Below the pieces are notes generated by a model. That model was not told the DNA's origin. It did no database searches and saw nothing but the letters and a program-made list of their open reading frames with translations. From the NCBI GenBank assembly GCA_902464615.1, contig CABQKA010000006.1, forward strand, positions 76,738-140,737: a stretch of DNA of 64,000 nt, read 5' to 3'. The translations under genes were made by a program, and so were the position numbers. Position 1 is the first letter of the stretch, and the number at the start of each line of letters is the position of its first letter. This stretch comes from an uncultured Prevotella sp. (GTDB lineage: Bacteria; Bacteroidota; Bacteroidia; Bacteroidales; Bacteroidaceae). Positions 8,172-16,854 of the stretch are shown in pieces.

Positions 8172-9016
8172 TTTCCTTTTCCGTACTGCACCAGCCAGCT
8201 CACGGTCTGCGGGTCGTAGTGCGAGAAGAAGAGGCTGTGCCCGAGGTCGAGCTGGCGGATGGCCTGCATGTTTTCATCGGACAGGGCGAAGTCGAAGATG
8301 TCGATGTTCTGCTCCATGCGCTCTTTGCGCACCGATTTTGGGATGACCACCACGCCGCGCTGGATGAGGTAGCGCAAGGCGACCTGTGCCACGCTCTTGC
8401 CGTAGCGTGCCCCGATGGCAGCAAGCGCCCCGTTGCTGAAGAAGTCGTTGCGCCCCTCGGCAAAAGGTCCCCACGACATGATTTGTGTGCCGTACTTCTG
8501 CATGATTTCCTGTGCCTTGACCTGCTGGTTGAACACGTGCGTCTCCACCTGGTTGACCATAGGGGGAATCTCGCAGAACTCGGAGAGGTCTATGAAGCGG
8601 TCCGGGTAAAAGTTCGACACGCCGATGGCGCGCAGCTTGCCGGCACGGTAGGCTTTCTCCATGGCGCGGTACGTACCGTAGTAGTCGCCGAAAGGCTGGT
8701 GGATGAGTAGCAGGTCGACGTAGTCCGTCTGCAGTTTGCGCAGGGATTCGTCGATAGAGGCCGCCGCCTTCTCAAAGCCGGCGTTGGAAATCCAGACCTT
8801 GGTGACGATGAACAGTTCGCTACGCGGCACGCCGCATTTCCTTATGGCGTTGCCCACGCCCTCCTCGTTTCCGTATGCCTGGGCCGTATCCACCATGCGG
8901 TAGCCCACGCTGATGGCGTCCGAGACGCAGCGCTCGCATTCCGCAGGCGACACCTGGTAGACACCGTATCCTAATGCCGGCATTTCCACGCCATTTCTCA
9001 ATTTGAAAGTTTCCAT
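8168..9016 (-). CDS. Aldo/keto reductase, cytoplasmic
   Basis: The 282-residue protein starts at METFKLRNGVEMP. The longer upstream frame would run through the -7 box. It is a complete AKR of the YvgN/DkgA type: GYRMVDTAQAYGNEEGVG, FIVTKVWI, LLLIHQPFGDYYG and VVIPKSVRKERMEQNID match the catalytic Asp-Tyr-Lys-His and NADPH-phosphate positions. There is no signal peptide, unlike its paralogue at 6841. It is the first gene of a four-gene unit ending with the cupin-CMD protein, read from the operator at 9.1 kb. Confidence 0.92.
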   Translation of the reverse strand: METFKLRNGVEMPALGYGVYQVSPAECERCVSDAISVGYRMVDTAQAYGNEEGVGNAIRKCGVPRSELFIVTKVWISNAGFEKAAASIDESLRKLQTDYVDLLLIHQPFGDYYGTYRAMEKAYRAGKLRAIGVSNFYPDRFIDLSEFCEIPPMVNQVETHVFNQQVKAQEIMQKYGTQIMSWGPFAEGRNDFFSNGALAAIGARYGKSVAQVALRYLIQRGVVVIPKSVRKERMEQNIDIFDFALSDENMQAIRQLDLGHSLFFSHYDPQTVSWLVQYGKGK

Positions 9017-9061
9017 GACAGTTGTTTGTTTTGTTGTTGAATGAGAAAGTTGCTTACGTTG

Positions 9062-9128
9062 CAAAAATAGAAGAAATACCCCGGCTGGCCCGTACACAAA
9101 TTACAGAAGAACGTACCGATTTTACAGA
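9062..9128 (-). promoter_or_regulatory. Promoter and shared 38-bp operator of the reductase/cupin unit
   Basis: The -7 box TATTTTTG is at 9062-9069 (minus strand). The operator at 9091-9128 reads CGTACACAAATTACAG, then ACCGATTTTACAGA at offset 24 on the plus strand. The spacing to the -7 box is again exactly 21 bp. Confidence 0.75.
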
Positions 9129-9159
9129 CGCCGGAATCCTCCCGCCGCGGGCCGCCGCG

Positions 9160-10116
9160 CTACCTGCGGCGGTGTGCCTCCCAAAAGCGCACGGCCCCGT
9201 CTATCCAGCCTTCGGCGCTGGTGCCGATGCCGAGCCCGAACCCGTGGCGCAGGCTGGGGTAAAGGTGGAACTCGGCCGGAATGCCGCAGGCCTGCAGCGC
9301 TTCCGTGCGGCGGCGCATGACGCGGGGCGAGGCGATGCCGTCGTCCGACCCGATGACGGCATAGGTGGACGGGTCGCGGCGCGTGTATTCGCTGTGGCCG
9401 GTATAAGCCATTACCACGACGGCCGGACGGGAAAGCGGCTGTGCGCCGAAGGCTTCCGTACCGCAAGAGCCGACGTAGGCCACCATGCGCCCTCCGGCAG
9501 AGCTTCCCCACAGGGAATAGCCTGCCGTGTCCACCTGAAGTTCGGCGCGGTGGCGGAAAATGTATTCAATGGCCGAGGCCAAATCCTCGCAGGCGGCCAA
9601 GGCACTGCCCGTCCGGTACTGGAGGACAAAAGCGTTGTAGCCCATGCGGCTCAGCGCGAGGGCATGAGGAAAACCTTCGTGGACGGAGCCGACATAGGAG
9701 AAGCCGCCGCCGGGGCAGACGATGGCAAAGGGAGCGCCCGGCCGGCCGCGGAAGAAGAACAGGCCGGCGGCTTCGCGGCCCAGGCCGTAGTATATCCGGC
9801 GGCCGGCGGCCACGGTGTCGATCATCCGGTTGAGGCAACCGACGCAGCGCGCCGCATCGACGTAGTTGTGATAAGGGAGCAGGCGGGCCACGGCGGAGAG
9901 CGGCATTTCTTCGTCGTAGCCCCATTCCAAGGGCAGGACATAGCGCGCGAAGCCCTTGAAGGCAGGATGGCGCAGCACGTCGCCTACGGTGTTTGCCGTC
10001 GTCAGGTGTGGCGCGGCGGAAATAGGCGCGGCGGAAGGAACCGGCTTGCCACCGCAGCTGCCGGACATGAAAAAGGCCATAAGCAGGCAGAGTTTAGATA
10101 ACAGACTTGGATTCAT
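9160..10116 (-). CDS. Alpha/beta hydrolase lipoprotein (esterase/lipase-like)
   Basis: The 318-residue product starts at the ATG of MNPSLLSKLCLL, which overlaps the transporter stop as ATGA. A lipoprotein signal ends in MSGSCGG. The catalytic core shows the oxyanion region CPGGGFSYVGS, the nucleophile motif WGSSAGG (Ser), the acid loop VIGSDDGIAS and the final His in SLRHGFGLG. It is of the BD-FAE/acetylxylan-esterase-like group and is probably surface or periplasmic. It is second in the unit with the BASS transporter. The natural substrate is unknown. Confidence 0.85.
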   Translation of the reverse strand: MNPSLLSKLCLLMAFFMSGSCGGKPVPSAAPISAAPHLTTANTVGDVLRHPAFKGFARYVLPLEWGYDEEMPLSAVARLLPYHNYVDAARCVGCLNRMIDTVAAGRRIYYGLGREAAGLFFFRGRPGAPFAIVCPGGGFSYVGSVHEGFPHALALSRMGYNAFVLQYRTGSALAACEDLASAIEYIFRHRAELQVDTAGYSLWGSSAGGRMVAYVGSCGTEAFGAQPLSRPAVVVMAYTGHSEYTRRDPSTYAVIGSDDGIASPRVMRRRTEALQACGIPAEFHLYPSLRHGFGLGIGTSAEGWIDGAVRFWEAHRRR

Positions 10117-11089
10117 TTTTCTGAAGTTTGCATACGTTTGTCCCGCTGCTGCTTGTGCCAGATCTGCCACGAGTTGAAGACGTTCTGCCAAATGATGTAG
10201 GTGCCCGGAGCCACGGACAGGATGGGCGACAGATAAGTGTAGGACACCCAGATGGCAAAGATGGTATTTTTCTGGCCCAGCCCCTGGCCTCCGCCGATAC
10301 GCTCGCCGTAGGCGCGCCTATGCGTTTCCCCACGATGAACTGCAGGGCACACGCAGCGAGACTGACAAGAGACAGCAGCCACTTCAGATGGGCGCTGACA
10401 GGACTGTCCACAAGGAAACGGCACGTCTGGCCTACGGACAGCACCAGTCCGACCCCCCACAGGTAAAAGGCCAGGCCGCCCGTGCGCGCCACCACCTTCG
10501 CATGGACCTTAGGGAAGAAGGCACGCAATGCCCATGCCATGAGAAACGGAAATATGAGCAGCGGGAACACGCGGCGCAGTATCGCCAGGAACTGGCTCAG
10601 GAACGAAGCGTCCGTATGCCGCTCCACCAGCGGGAATACCAACGGGATGATGACGGCCGCGGCCAGGTTGCTCAGGATGGTATAAGTGGTGAGCGCCGTC
10701 TCGCTTCCGCCCAGTTTTCCCGTAATCACGGCGGCGGCCCCCGCGGTGGGGCAGACCAGGCATATCATCAGTCCTTCGGCCAAAAGCGCGTAGGGGAACT
10801 GCGGGTAGAAGTGCAGGAACAGGGCCACTGCAAGGCAGGACAGCAACTGGAACAGGACCAGCCAGACGTGCCATCCGGTGACGCGCATCTGCCGCGGGTC
10901 CACCTTGCAGAAGGTGGCGAAGAGCATAATGAACAAGACGGTGGGCATCAGTACTTCGGCCGTTTGCAAGGCCGCAGGCTTTATCGGGCCGAGCAACGGC
11001 AGGAAGTGGAAAGCCAGGAAGCCTATCACGCCGCAAGCCATTCCGACAGGCAGCGTCCAGTTTTTCAACAATCTAACTAAGGGATTCAT
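10113..11089 (-). pseudogene. BASS-family (bile acid:sodium symporter-like) transporter with a -1 frameshift
   Basis: It starts at the ATG of MNPLVRLLKNWTLPVG, preceded by AAGGAG. About 260 residues of hydrophobic helices follow, matching bile acid:Na+ symporter-like carriers. The frame is lost in a GC-rich stretch at about 10312-10318 (after FIVGKRIG) and continues in another frame with AYGERIGGGQGLGQKNT, the conserved family signature, then to a stop at 10113. Adding one base restores a protein of about 326 residues. It could be a real inactivation or an assembly indel. The stop overlaps the hydrolase start, so the pair was co-translated. Confidence 0.8.
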
Positions 11090-11116
11090 CTTCACTCCTT
11101 TCTTTTTCTCTGCCGG

Positions 11117-11183
11117 CAAAATTATGGCAAAGCGCCAGAAAGGGGCATACACAGATTACTGATAATCCGACCAATTCCGACCA
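11117..11183 (-). promoter_or_regulatory. Promoter and shared 38-bp operator of the transporter unit
   Basis: The -7 box TAATTTTG is at 11117-11124 (minus strand). The operator at 11146-11183 begins CATACACAGATTACTG and has ACC at offset 24 with a weaker distal half. The gap is exactly 21 bp, as at the other three sites. It lies between the transporter and the divergent AraC gene. Confidence 0.7.
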
Positions 11184-11215
11184 TACGATGAGTAGCCTGC
11201 GGGACTCGCCAACTA

Positions 11216-11292
11216 ATTTTACGGAAACTCTTACCGATTTTACAGAAAAACAACAGCACCGCTCCCCAAATTCTCCGTTTTCGCTACCTTTG
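11216..11292 (+). promoter_or_regulatory. AraC gene promoter with two direct half-sites
   Basis: The plus-strand -7 box TACCTTTG is at 11285-11292. Two direct repeats, ATTTTACGG at 11216-11224 and ATTTTACAG at 11237-11245, are 21 bp apart (two helical turns). The second is preceded by ACCG, as in the operators of the target genes. Relative to the gene they lie in the opposite orientation and farther from the -7 box, so autoregulation by repression is plausible. Confidence 0.6.
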
Positions 11293-11318
11293 GAGAGTCA
11301 ACCCCAAAAGTAAAAGCC

Positions 11319-12224
11319 ATGAGCGAAATACTAGACTTGAAGACGGTGCATGACTACAATGTTTTTCTCGGACTGGAAACACAGAATCCGCTGGTAGGCT
11401 TCGTGGATTTCTCCAAAGTGGAAGTGCTCCACCACCGCCGCAAATGTTTCAACTTCTACGGCATCTTTCTAAAAGAAAAAATACACGGACCGCTGGTCTA
11501 CGGACGCAGCAAATACGATTACCAGGAGGGGACACTCGTATTCGTGGCGCCGGGACAAGTGGCGGGAATCGACGACGACGGCACGACGCGCCACCCGCAA
11601 GGCTACGCCTTGTTCTTCCACCCGGACCTTATCCGGGGCACGTCGTTAGCCCGCAAGATGAAGGAATACACTTTCTTTTCCTACGAAGTAAACGAAGCGC
11701 TGCACATGTCCGAACGCGAGCGCCAGACCGTATTCAACTGTTTCGGCGAAATAGAAGAGGAGCTTCAGCATACTATCGACAAGCACAGCCGCAACATCAT
11801 CGTCTCCAACATCGAGGTGCTGCTCAACCACTGTCTGCGCTTCTATGACCGCCAGTTCACCACGCGGGCCACACTCAACACCGACGTGCTGTCACGCTTC
11901 GAGGCGTTGCTCGGCGATTACTTCGACTCCGAAAAGCCCGTAAAACTGGGGCTTCCCTCCGTATCCTGGTGTGCAGACCAGCTCCATTTCTCCGCCAACT
12001 ATTTCGGAGACTTGGTAAAGAAACAGACCGGGAAGTCAGCCATCGAGTACATCCATCTCGCCGTCATAGGAAAGGTGAAGGACCGCTTACTCGAAACGGA
12101 CAAGACAGTCAGCGAAATTGCCTACGAAGTAGGTTTCCAGTACCCGCACCACTTAAGCCGGCTGTTCAAAAAGGTGGCCGGCTGCACGCCCAACGAATAC
12201 CGCCTGCGCGAACGGATTGTGTAG
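11319..12224 (+). CDS. AraC-family transcriptional regulator
   Basis: The 301-residue protein has an N-terminal cupin-like ligand domain (about 1-170) and a C-terminal double helix-turn-helix (about 200-300): SVSWCADQLHFSANYFGDLVK, then KTVSEIAYEVGFQYPHHLSRLFK and the GCTPNEYR signature. It is transcribed away from the redox gene block and is the only regulator near it. Together with the operators at 3.1, 5.4, 9.1 and 11.1 kb, this suggests that it activates those units, probably in response to an electrophile or quinone-type ligand. The ligand is not deducible from the sequence. Confidence 0.93.
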   Translation: MSEILDLKTVHDYNVFLGLETQNPLVGFVDFSKVEVLHHRRKCFNFYGIFLKEKIHGPLVYGRSKYDYQEGTLVFVAPGQVAGIDDDGTTRHPQGYALFFHPDLIRGTSLARKMKEYTFFSYEVNEALHMSERERQTVFNCFGEIEEELQHTIDKHSRNIIVSNIEVLLNHCLRFYDRQFTTRATLNTDVLSRFEALLGDYFDSEKPVKLGLPSVSWCADQLHFSANYFGDLVKKQTGKSAIEYIHLAVIGKVKDRLLETDKTVSEIAYEVGFQYPHHLSRLFKKVAGCTPNEYRLRERIV

Positions 12225-12344
12225 GCCCGACACCGGACAGCCGGTGCCGGGCACATATTCCTGCGATGGGAAATCCTCACCGCATCCGCTTCGCGATGCT
12301 TGCCATCCGGCTACGCACTGCCGCCGGCCTTCGCCGCCCACAGC

Positions 12345-14249
12345 TTAAAAACGGAAGTTCACGCCTCCCATCACCGTGGCCCGCGGCATGGGGTAGCCGG
12401 CGTTGATTTCATATTTCTGCGCCAGGAGGTTTTCTCCGCGTGCCCAGATGTCGAGCCACTTGCTTACGCGGAAAGAACCGCGCAAGTTCCACAAGACGAA
12501 ATTCTCCTGCTGCGGATTGTCGCCGACGGCGGTGTACAGGCCGGCGATGTATTGCAGTCCGGTGGAAACGTTCCAGCGCCCTTTGGAGAAGTTTGCTCCG
12601 GCATAGAGCTTATGTTCCGGCGCCGCAATGACCGGATGCTCCATGTGCAGGAAGCTGTAGTTGCCGTCCACCGACCAGGCTTCATTGATGCACCAGGCAG
12701 CCTGTAGCTCCACGCCGGCATTCTCTATCGTGCCGGTGTTTTGGTTAAGCATCCCGCTGCCGCCGGGATTGGGCAAGGTGACTATCAGGTTCTTGCCGTC
12801 TATGAAAAACACGTTGACACCGTAGTTCAGCCGTCCGCTCAACAGGGTCTGCGAAAAGGCGACCTCGTAGTTCCACATCGACTCCGGTTGCAAATCCGGA
12901 TTCTGGGGAGGGAACATATACATCTCCCGCAAGATTGGATAGCGGAAGCCTTTGGCTGCCGAGGCCTTCAGTTCTATGGCATGCGGCAAGTGGAAGGCGA
13001 GCCCCGCCTGCGGGACCCACTCCGTGCCGACCCGTGAGTGGTGGTCGGCGCGCAGCCCGGCGTTCAGTGTCAGCCAGTGGCCCAAGTCCTGACGGAAGTC
13101 CACATAGCCGGCCACCTCGTCCTCGTGCTTGTCCACCAGGTCCCTGCGTGTTCCGGCATTTTCCCCGGCCACATAGTCCGTCCAGGCCCGGCCGCCGTAA
13201 CGGAACCAGTCTATGCCGAGCGTAATGCGGTTGCCCGTAAAGAACTGCGTGCTCTGATAGAGCGACACGCCCATCATATTGTCACGCGATTTGAAGCGGC
13301 CGTCCTGCGACGTCTCGCCCTCACTGGGCGTGTAGCCGTCGTTAATCCAATGCTTGCCCCAATTGTAGAAAAAGCTCAGCGCGCCCGAAGTTTTCCCGTA
13401 CCGGTTACTGAGGGCCACGGAGGTCACACCCCTTGTGATGCGCTGATCGCCGTCCACCAACGGGGCAGTGACCGGCCCGGGGTAGGAAGCGTTGAAGTGC
13501 GTCACGTTCACATCGGCATACACGTTCCAATGGTCCGTCACGTCGTAGCCCAACTTGGCGTAACCGCCGTACTGCTCAAAGCCCATGTCGGCACGGTGTC
13601 CGTCCGTGCGGTTATACGAACCGCTCACCACGCTGCTGAACCTTCCTTTCCTGACGCGGTTGGTCAGCTCCGTCTCCACAGTGTTATACGAGCCGTAGCC
13701 TGCGCGCAGGTTCGTGCGCACGCCGTCTTCGTGCATCTTGCGGGTAACGATGTTGATGACACCACCCATAGCGTTCGAACCGTAGAGCACAGAGGCCGGA
13801 CCGCGAAGCACTTCCACACGGTCGGCCAGGAATGACTGGTAACTGTCGGAAATAGGGTGGCCGAATATGCCGGCATACTGCGGATGCCCGTCCACAAGTA
13901 CCATCAGGCGCGCGCTTCCGCCGCTCAGTCCGCGCAGGGAGATTCCTCCCGCGGCGCCGTCGGAAACGCCGTAGCCCATCACGCCACGCTCCGTGACGAA
14001 AAGGCCCGGCACCTGTTCGGAGAGCACAGGCAGGAGCGACGGTTGCTGGCTTTGCTCGATGGTCAGACGGTCCACCACCGACACGGTTTGCGACAAATGC
14101 CGGACGTCGGTCGCGTTGCGCGTCCCGGTGACTACGGCTTCGCCCAACGGTATGTTGCGCGCGGTGCTGTCGCCCACGGTTTGCGCCCGTAATGTTCCGG
14201 CAGGCATCAGGCAGACTGCCAACAAGCTGGACAGGGTAATCATTCTCAT
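12345..14249 (-). CDS. TonB-dependent outer-membrane receptor
   Basis: The 634-residue protein has a signal peptide ending TLRAQ (about 22). A plug domain (about 45-150: VVTGTRNATDVRHLSQTV, RGPASVLYGSNAMGGVINIV) is followed by a beta-barrel ending in the terminal Phe of GGVNFRF. It is of the compact cobalamin/siderophore/haem receptor size, not the about 1000-residue SusC type, and has no SusD partner or N-terminal carboxypeptidase-like domain. It stands alone, with a promoter -7 box (TATTTTTG) at 14343-14350 on the minus strand. No riboswitch-like structure was recognised upstream, so the substrate is open. Confidence 0.93.
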   Translation of the reverse strand: MRMITLSSLLAVCLMPAGTLRAQTVGDSTARNIPLGEAVVTGTRNATDVRHLSQTVSVVDRLTIEQSQQPSLLPVLSEQVPGLFVTERGVMGYGVSDGAAGGISLRGLSGGSARLMVLVDGHPQYAGIFGHPISDSYQSFLADRVEVLRGPASVLYGSNAMGGVINIVTRKMHEDGVRTNLRAGYGSYNTVETELTNRVRKGRFSSVVSGSYNRTDGHRADMGFEQYGGYAKLGYDVTDHWNVYADVNVTHFNASYPGPVTAPLVDGDQRITRGVTSVALSNRYGKTSGALSFFYNWGKHWINDGYTPSEGETSQDGRFKSRDNMMGVSLYQSTQFFTGNRITLGIDWFRYGGRAWTDYVAGENAGTRRDLVDKHEDEVAGYVDFRQDLGHWLTLNAGLRADHHSRVGTEWVPQAGLAFHLPHAIELKASAAKGFRYPILREMYMFPPQNPDLQPESMWNYEVAFSQTLLSGRLNYGVNVFFIDGKNLIVTLPNPGGSGMLNQNTGTIENAGVELQAAWCINEAWSVDGNYSFLHMEHPVIAAPEHKLYAGANFSKGRWNVSTGLQYIAGLYTAVGDNPQQENFVLWNLRGSFRVSKWLDIWARGENLLAQKYEINAGYPMPRATVMGGVNFRF

Positions 14250-14342
14250 GACAGGTTTCGTTTTTTAGCTGGTTTGTCGTTCTTGCTTATATTAATTATG
14301 GTGTGGGGAGCGGGCAAGGAAATGCGCCCGCCTTTACGGCTG

Positions 14343-14350
14343 CAAAAATA
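14343..14350 (-). promoter_or_regulatory. -7 box of the TonB receptor; rest of 14250-14559 has no gene
   Basis: TATTTTTG on the minus strand fits the Bacteroidetes -7 consensus about 95 bp before the receptor ATG. A second box, TAATTTTG at 14479-14486 on the plus strand, serves the hexosaminidase. The remaining 310-bp divergent spacer shows no other structure. Confidence 0.55.
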
Positions 14351-14559
14351 AGCACATTACGCCAACGGCAGACTACCCAAAATACGGGAGGAGATACCTA
14401 TATCCCTTTTTCTGCCCGCACTGGCCTGGCATACGGAAACAGACAGGCACCGGCTTTCCCGTCTTGGACTTTTTTGTTTAATTTTGTCCCCTGAACCCCT
14501 CCCCGCCTGCGCGCCGGCAGCCAAGCCGTGAGCCTGGGCGGGTACGTAACGACCATGAC

Positions 14560-16587
14560 ATGCCCATGAAACTTTGCTTCATCTTTTTGCTGGCCCTTTG
14601 CGGCTGGACGCAGGCCCGGACGCAAGAGGCCGCTCCCGTGCTGTTGCCCGTGCCTCAACGTCTGTCCTATACGCCGGAGCGTTTCGTTCTGGACCATGTA
14701 CGGGTGGAAGGCCATGCCGGACGGGACGACTGGGAAGCCTGGCTGCGCGAGGAGGGCGTAAGCCCGGAACCGCAGGGCAAAGGGCGCGTGCTCCGGCTGG
14801 AACTGGCGGACACGCTGCCCGGTATTCCGCTGAACACGGCGGAAGCCTACCTGCTCCACGTGACGGCCGACAGTCTTTGCGTGACGGCGGCTACGCCGAC
14901 CGGGCTTTACCGGGCCTTGCAGACGGTCCGGCAGCTCACGCTTTCCGACAGTCCGGGCCGCCGCTGGGTGGCCGGCTGCCGCGTCGCGGACTGGCCCGCC
15001 TTCCGCGTCCGCGGATTCATGCACGACGCGGGCCGCTCCTACATCCCTCTCGATGAGCTGAAAAGGGAGATTGCCTTGCTCAGCCGCTTCAAGGTCAACG
15101 TTTTCCACTGGCACCTGACGGAGAATCAGGCCTGGAGGCTGGAAAGCAGAATCTACCCCCAGCTCAACGACAGCGCCAACATGACCCGCATGCCCGGCCG
15201 CTACTACACGATAGCCGAGGCCCGCGAACTGGCCGACTTCTGCCGTCGCCACCACGTGCTGCTCATTCCCGAAATCGACGTGCCCGGCCACAGCGCCGCC
15301 TTCGAGCGTACTTTCGGCTTTCCCATGCAAAGCCCCGAGGGCGAAAGCGTCCTGCGGCAACTGCTCGCCGAAGCCTGCGCCACCTTCGACGTGCCCTTCC
15401 TGCACCTGGGCACAGACGAGGCCGCCTTCACCCGCCCGGGCTTCGTGCCCCGCATGGTGGCTTTCGTCCGGGCACAAGGGAAAAATGTCATCTCCTGGAA
15501 TCCCGGCTGGAACTACCGGCCGGGCGAAATCGACATGACCCAGCTCTGGAGCTACCGCGGCAAAGCCCAGCCCGGCATCCCCGCCATCGACTGCCGCTTC
15601 CACTATGCGAACCACTACGACGTCTTTGCCGACCTCGTGGCGCTCTACAACAGTAAAGTCTACGGGGCGGAGGAGGGAAGCCCCGACCTGGCCGGGGCCA
15701 TCCTGGCCTTTTGGAACGACCGCTACGTGCCGGGCACGGACCGCATCCTCTCCGAAAACAATTTCTACGCCAACATGCTGGCCCTGGCGGAACGGACGTG
15801 GCGCGGCGGCGGGACGGCCTACTTCGACGGCAACGGCACGCTGCTGCGCGACACGGCCTCGCAGGAATTCCGCGGCTTCCGCGACTTCGAATCGCGGCTG
15901 TTGCGGCTGAAGCGCCGCTACTTTTCCGGCCTGCCCTTCCCCTACGTCCGCCAGACACAAATACGCTGGCGCGTGACAGACCCGTTCCCCAACGGCGGCG
16001 ACCTTGCCCGCCGCTTCCCGCCCGAAGAGCGCGACGACACCTGCTACGCCTACGAGGGACGCACCTATGGCAGCCGCACCGTTTGCGGTGCGGGCGTCTA
16101 CCTGCGCCACGTATGGGGCGGACTGGTCCCCGGACTTTTCGCACATCCCGAGGAAAACCACACCGCCTATGCCACCACGTGGGTTCATTCGCCCACGGAG
16201 CAGACGGCCGGACTGGTACTCGAGTTCCAGAATTACAGCCGCTCGGAAAGCGACCTGCCGCCACAGCCGGGGACGTGGGACTACAAGGGCAGCCGCGCCT
16301 GGCTGAACGGAGCGGAAATCATGCCGCCCGCATGGACCGGCACACACCGCAAACGCTCGAACGAGACGCCGCTCGGCAACGAGAACTGGACGTCGCGGCC
16401 GCCCGTCCGCGTGCGGCTGCACAAGGGATGGAACAAGCTGTTCCTGAAATTGCCCGTCGGCCGCTTCCAGACGCCCGAAGTGCGCCTGGTGAAATGGATG
16501 TTCACCGCCGTATTCGTCACCCCCGACGGCCGCGACGCGCTGGAAGGTCTGACCTACTCGCCCGACGCTCCCGCTGCGGCGGACTGA
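14560..16587 (+). CDS. Beta-N-acetylhexosaminidase, GH20
   Basis: The 675-residue protein has a signal peptide (KLCFIFLLALCGWTQARTQ). An N-terminal GH20b domain (about 30-145) is followed by a GH20 TIM barrel (about 150-450) with RGFMHDAGRSYIP, FHWHLTENQAWRLE and the catalytic pair in HLGTDEAAF. A C-terminal extension of about 200 residues has no domain I can name. The enzyme removes terminal GlcNAc/GalNAc from glycans by substrate-assisted catalysis, probably in the periplasm or on the surface. Start choice: ATG at 14560 or the Met two codons later. It is monocistronic and ends just before a palindromic repeat array. Confidence 0.92.
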   Translation: MPMKLCFIFLLALCGWTQARTQEAAPVLLPVPQRLSYTPERFVLDHVRVEGHAGRDDWEAWLREEGVSPEPQGKGRVLRLELADTLPGIPLNTAEAYLLHVTADSLCVTAATPTGLYRALQTVRQLTLSDSPGRRWVAGCRVADWPAFRVRGFMHDAGRSYIPLDELKREIALLSRFKVNVFHWHLTENQAWRLESRIYPQLNDSANMTRMPGRYYTIAEARELADFCRRHHVLLIPEIDVPGHSAAFERTFGFPMQSPEGESVLRQLLAEACATFDVPFLHLGTDEAAFTRPGFVPRMVAFVRAQGKNVISWNPGWNYRPGEIDMTQLWSYRGKAQPGIPAIDCRFHYANHYDVFADLVALYNSKVYGAEEGSPDLAGAILAFWNDRYVPGTDRILSENNFYANMLALAERTWRGGGTAYFDGNGTLLRDTASQEFRGFRDFESRLLRLKRRYFSGLPFPYVRQTQIRWRVTDPFPNGGDLARRFPPEERDDTCYAYEGRTYGSRTVCGAGVYLRHVWGGLVPGLFAHPEENHTAYATTWVHSPTEQTAGLVLEFQNYSRSESDLPPQPGTWDYKGSRAWLNGAEIMPPAWTGTHRKRSNETPLGNENWTSRPPVRVRLHKGWNKLFLKLPVGRFQTPEVRLVKWMFTAVFVTPDGRDALEGLTYSPDAPAAAD

Positions 16588-16625
16588 CCCCCGGCAGCGC
16601 GGCCCGTCCGCGCGTGAACACCGCC

Positions 16626-16684
16626 ACAGGGCTAAGGCCCGCCGCCACGGGGATAATCCTCGTCGCAACGGGCCTTAGCCCCGT
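16626..16684. repeat. Array of three 17-bp palindromic units at 21-bp period
   Basis: The units start at 16626, 16647 and 16668. The third is the exact consensus ACGGGCCTTAGCCCCGT. The first (ACAGGGCTAAGGCCCGC) is the opposite orientation of the core, and the second has a GATAAT core. The array lies 38 bp after the hexosaminidase stop. Confidence 0.85.
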
Positions 16685-16788
16685 ATGCGCCCCGCCACTC
16701 CGGGCCTGAAAAAGGTCTTACCCGGAAATCCGCCTGTCTGTTTTGGATTATTCACAAAAAGGGGCCGCTACCGTCGGCACAATCTGCG

Positions 16789-16796
16789 TAACTTTG
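16789..16796 (+). promoter_or_regulatory. -7 box of the histidine kinase operon
   Basis: TAACTTTG matches the Bacteroidetes TAnnTTTG element 58 bp before the kinase ATG. Between this and the hexosaminidase stop only the repeat array is visible. Confidence 0.6.
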
Positions 16797-16854
16797 CAAA
16801 CCGCTGGCGCACGCCGCAGCCATTGCCGCGGCCACGCAGCCGCCCTCTCCGCCC

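Noticed and set aside
14398..16668. A very long open frame on the minus strand opposite the hexosaminidase
   Set aside because: It is GC-driven antisense of a clear GH20 gene, with no domain, no start signal and low-complexity Gly/Ala/Val composition.
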